This document shows, in pieces, positions 5,064 to 6,440 of a DNA stretch of 6,440 nucleotides (its first letter is position 1; each line of letters begins with the position of its first letter). Both the position numbers and the translations under genes were made by a program. Origin of the DNA: Halomonas sp. (GTDB lineage: Bacteria > Pseudomonadota > Gammaproteobacteria > Pseudomonadales > Oleiphilaceae); contig SLIH01000381.1 in the NCBI GenBank assembly GCA_007135745.1, forward strand, positions 1-6,440. The letters run 5' to 3'. The notes beneath the pieces are model-generated. The model did not search any database. It was not told the DNA's origin and saw only the letters and a list, made by a program, of their open reading frames with translations.

Positions 5064-6139
5064 AGCGCCTCCCGGGCACGTTCAAGATCAAGGCGACCAA
5101 TACGGTCATTGTAGAGCGAGCCAAAATGAAGTGCACCCTGTCGGGGCTTCACGGAGGTTACCATCCGCAAATGTGTTCCCTCGGTATCATGGAGGCTTCC
5201 GAGCAGCGTCCCTTCTTCATCATAAGCCAGTACAAGGCCATAGGGTTCCGGCTGGGGCTGGAGGAACTGCGGCAATTTCGCGACCAGGGATTTCAACCAG
5301 GGATGGGGGTGAATGGTATCCACCTGGCTGTTGCGTTTGGTCGGGATAGCCACCCAGAAAATCCCCTCGTCGTCCCGCGCCAGGTTATCCGGAAAACCCG
5401 GCAGGTTGTCCGCGAACACTTCGGTCTCTCCGGCTCGCTCGCCTTCGAGCCAGTGCCGCTGAATGCGGTACCGCCAGGTTTCATTGACGAGCACATAATC
5501 CTCGTCCGGGGAAAGCGCCACGCCATTGGCAAAATAGAGTTCGTGGATCACAACCTCGGTTTCCCCGGTTTCCGGATCGTATACCAACAGCCGACCATTG
5601 GGACGGGTGTCCAGCATATCCAGGCGGTAATCCGGCTGATGGAAACGATCGCTGGCATCGGAGAAATAGATACGACCGTCGCTGGCGATATCCAGATCAT
5701 CGGTAAACGCAAAGGAGACCCCTTCGGCTTCGGTTGTGAGCACGCTGATCTCACCATCCGGATCGATGGACAACAGCCCTTTCCACGCATCCGCCACGAT
5801 GAGATTACCCTGGGCATCGAACTCCATTCCGAGTGGTCGACCACCGGTATCGGCGAAGACTTCCACGTTGTCCTGCCGGTCAATACGGATGATGGTGCCG
5901 TCGTCCAACCCGCCGTAGACACGGCCTTCGGCATCCACCTCGGTGTCCTCCGGCCCTGTGATACGTCCCTGGCCGAGCAATTCCGCCTCGCGCAGCACTT
6001 CATTCGGCTGTAGTGCCCCCTCCATGGCCGGGGGTTCGGGCGGCTCCCAGGCCACCGGATCCACCGGAGAGGGCCAGACGAGAAAAAGAACCAGGGCGAG
6101 CAGCACCACACTGCCGCCAATCTTGAGAAATCTTGCCAT
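5060..6139 (-). CDS. APMAP/strictosidine synthase-like beta-propeller with N-terminal membrane segment
   Basis: A 359-residue member of the SMP-30/gluconolactonase and strictosidine-synthase-like superfamily, closest in layout to APMAP-type proteins. Residues 1-6 include Arg and Lys, then about 8-22 (GGSVVLLALVLFLVW) form one hydrophobic segment. No lipobox cysteine follows, so it is a signal anchor or uncleaved signal, with the propeller probably in the periplasm. Propeller repeats are visible as GRVYGGLDDGTIIRID (72-87), GNLIVADAWKGLLSID (111-126), GRIYFSDAS (155-163), NGRLLVYDPETGE (181-193), FANGVALSPDEDYVLVNE (203-220) and FPDNLARDDEGIFWVAIP (249-266). E64, N205 and D251 sit where SMP-30 enzymes place metal ligands, so hydrolase or lactonase activity is possible but inferred. 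Strictosidine synthase activity itself is not expected in a bacterium. The ATG is 4 bases after the upstream hydrolase stop, and the stop overlaps the thioesterase GTG. Confidence 0.9.
   Translation of the reverse strand: MARFLKIGGSVVLLALVLFLVWPSPVDPVAWEPPEPPAMEGALQPNEVLREAELLGQGRITGPEDTEVDAEGRVYGGLDDGTIIRIDRQDNVEVFADTGGRPLGMEFDAQGNLIVADAWKGLLSIDPDGEISVLTTEAEGVSFAFTDDLDIASDGRIYFSDASDRFHQPDYRLDMLDTRPNGRLLVYDPETGETEVVIHELYFANGVALSPDEDYVLVNETWRYRIQRHWLEGERAGETEVFADNLPGFPDNLARDDEGIFWVAIPTKRNSQVDTIHPHPWLKSLVAKLPQFLQPQPEPYGLVLAYDEEGTLLGSLHDTEGTHLRMVTSVKPRQGALHFGSLYNDRIGRLDLERAREAL
5068..5073 (-). promoter_or_regulatory. Shine-Dalgarno deciding the GTG start of the thioesterase
   Basis: Read on the - strand this is GGGAGG, 4 bases before the GTG at 5063-5061. 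It lies inside the last codons of the beta-propeller gene. It supports the GTG over the ATG at 5030-5028, which has no comparable site. Confidence 0.7.
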
Positions 6140-6143
6140 GAAC

Positions 6144-6440
6144 TCAGGCCTCTTGTTGTTGTTCTCTCAGGAATCGCTCACAGATACGAGCAAAAAGGTC
6201 GGGACGTTCAACATGCAGCCAATGCCCGGCTTCCGGAATCACCTTGAGTTCAGCAGCCGGGAAGCGCTCGAGGACGACGCCGCGATGGCTTTCATGAATA
6301 TAATCGGACTCGGCTCCCCGAAGAAAGAGCGTCGGCCCCCGGAAAGGGCCTTCAGACTGCGGAGCCACCATGATGTCTCGATAGGATCCCAGAATGCCCG
6401 GCAGGTTGAAGCGCCAACGGAAGGCACCGTCTCCATCCGG
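6144..6440 (-). CDS. Alpha/beta-fold hydrolase, C-terminal part (YbfF-like esterase)
   Basis: The gene runs off the right edge, and only its last 98 codons and stop are present. The frame is open through position 6440 and begins with PDGDGAFRWRFNLPGILGSY, so the ATG at 6371 is internal, not a start. This fragment follows the cap and last core strands of E. coli YbfF, an esterase on short acyl esters. GPTLFLRGAESDYI precedes the helix, and AGHWLHVERPDLFARICERF carries the catalytic histidine of the triad. The nucleophile Ser and the oxyanion region lie outside the window, so activity cannot be confirmed. It is the most upstream gene seen in the - strand operon. It ends 4 bases before the beta-propeller ATG and contains that gene's AAGAGG ribosome site. 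Confidence 0.88.
   Translation of the reverse strand, partial: PDGDGAFRWRFNLPGILGSYRDIMVAPQSEGPFRGPTLFLRGAESDYIHESHRGVVLERFPAAELKVIPEAGHWLHVERPDLFARICERFLREQQQEA

Noticed and set aside
5126..6013. A 295-codon + strand open frame opposite the beta-propeller gene
   Set aside because: It lies entirely inside a gene with clear propeller repeats on the other strand, and no independent motif or convincing ribosome site was seen.
6239..6436. A 65-codon - strand open frame at the right edge
   Set aside because: It is out of frame with the hydrolase, whose own frame is open through 6440 and matches YbfF-like sequence throughout.
1..6440. A defence island, prophage, transposon, CRISPR array or RNA gene
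   Set aside because: I found no repeat array, terminal inverted repeats, integrase or transposase motif, or tRNA-like cloverleaf, and all sizeable frames are accounted for by housekeeping or metabolic genes.

Overview
The window looks like ordinary chromosomal DNA from a GC-rich gammaproteobacterium. TrmL, Cca, TcdA and the fructosamine kinase all read like gammaproteobacterial housekeeping proteins, and the overall style fits marine groups such as Marinobacter or Alcanivorax. That genus-level guess rests on protein style only and is not proven. The DNA is almost fully coding, with no tRNA, rRNA, CRISPR array, insertion sequence or phage gene. Nothing in it demands a new defence or mobile system.

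Left part (1-1863): the 3' end of an outer-membrane beta-barrel gene on the + strand runs head-on into a - strand pair, trmL then cca. The pair is packed with no spacer. TrmL 2'-O-methylates the wobble base of tRNA-Leu, and Cca builds or repairs the tRNA 3' CCA end. The Cca C-terminal half has lost its HD phosphohydrolase motif.

Middle (1864-3648): a 139-base divergent spacer separates trmL from tcdA on the + strand. It carries a good extended -10 element towards tcdA and a weak one towards trmL. TcdA cyclises t6A37 of tRNA, so three tRNA maturation genes flank one promoter region. A fructosamine-kinase-family protein-repair gene follows tcdA after 17 bases and is probably co-transcribed.

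Right part (3659-6440): a four-gene - strand operon, read from the right edge leftwards. Its genes encode a YbfF-like alpha/beta hydrolase (5' end outside the window), a membrane-anchored or exported APMAP/strictosidine-synthase-like beta-propeller, a hot-dog acyl-CoA thioesterase, and a zinc-free NAD(P)H quinone-oxidoreductase-like MDR enzyme. Junctions are +4, -4 and -8 bases, so translation is probably coupled. The enzyme set suggests handling of an ester, lactone, thioester or enone substrate, but the substrate cannot be read from the sequence. Both convergent gene pairs (gaps of 6 and 10 bases) lack any visible intrinsic terminator.
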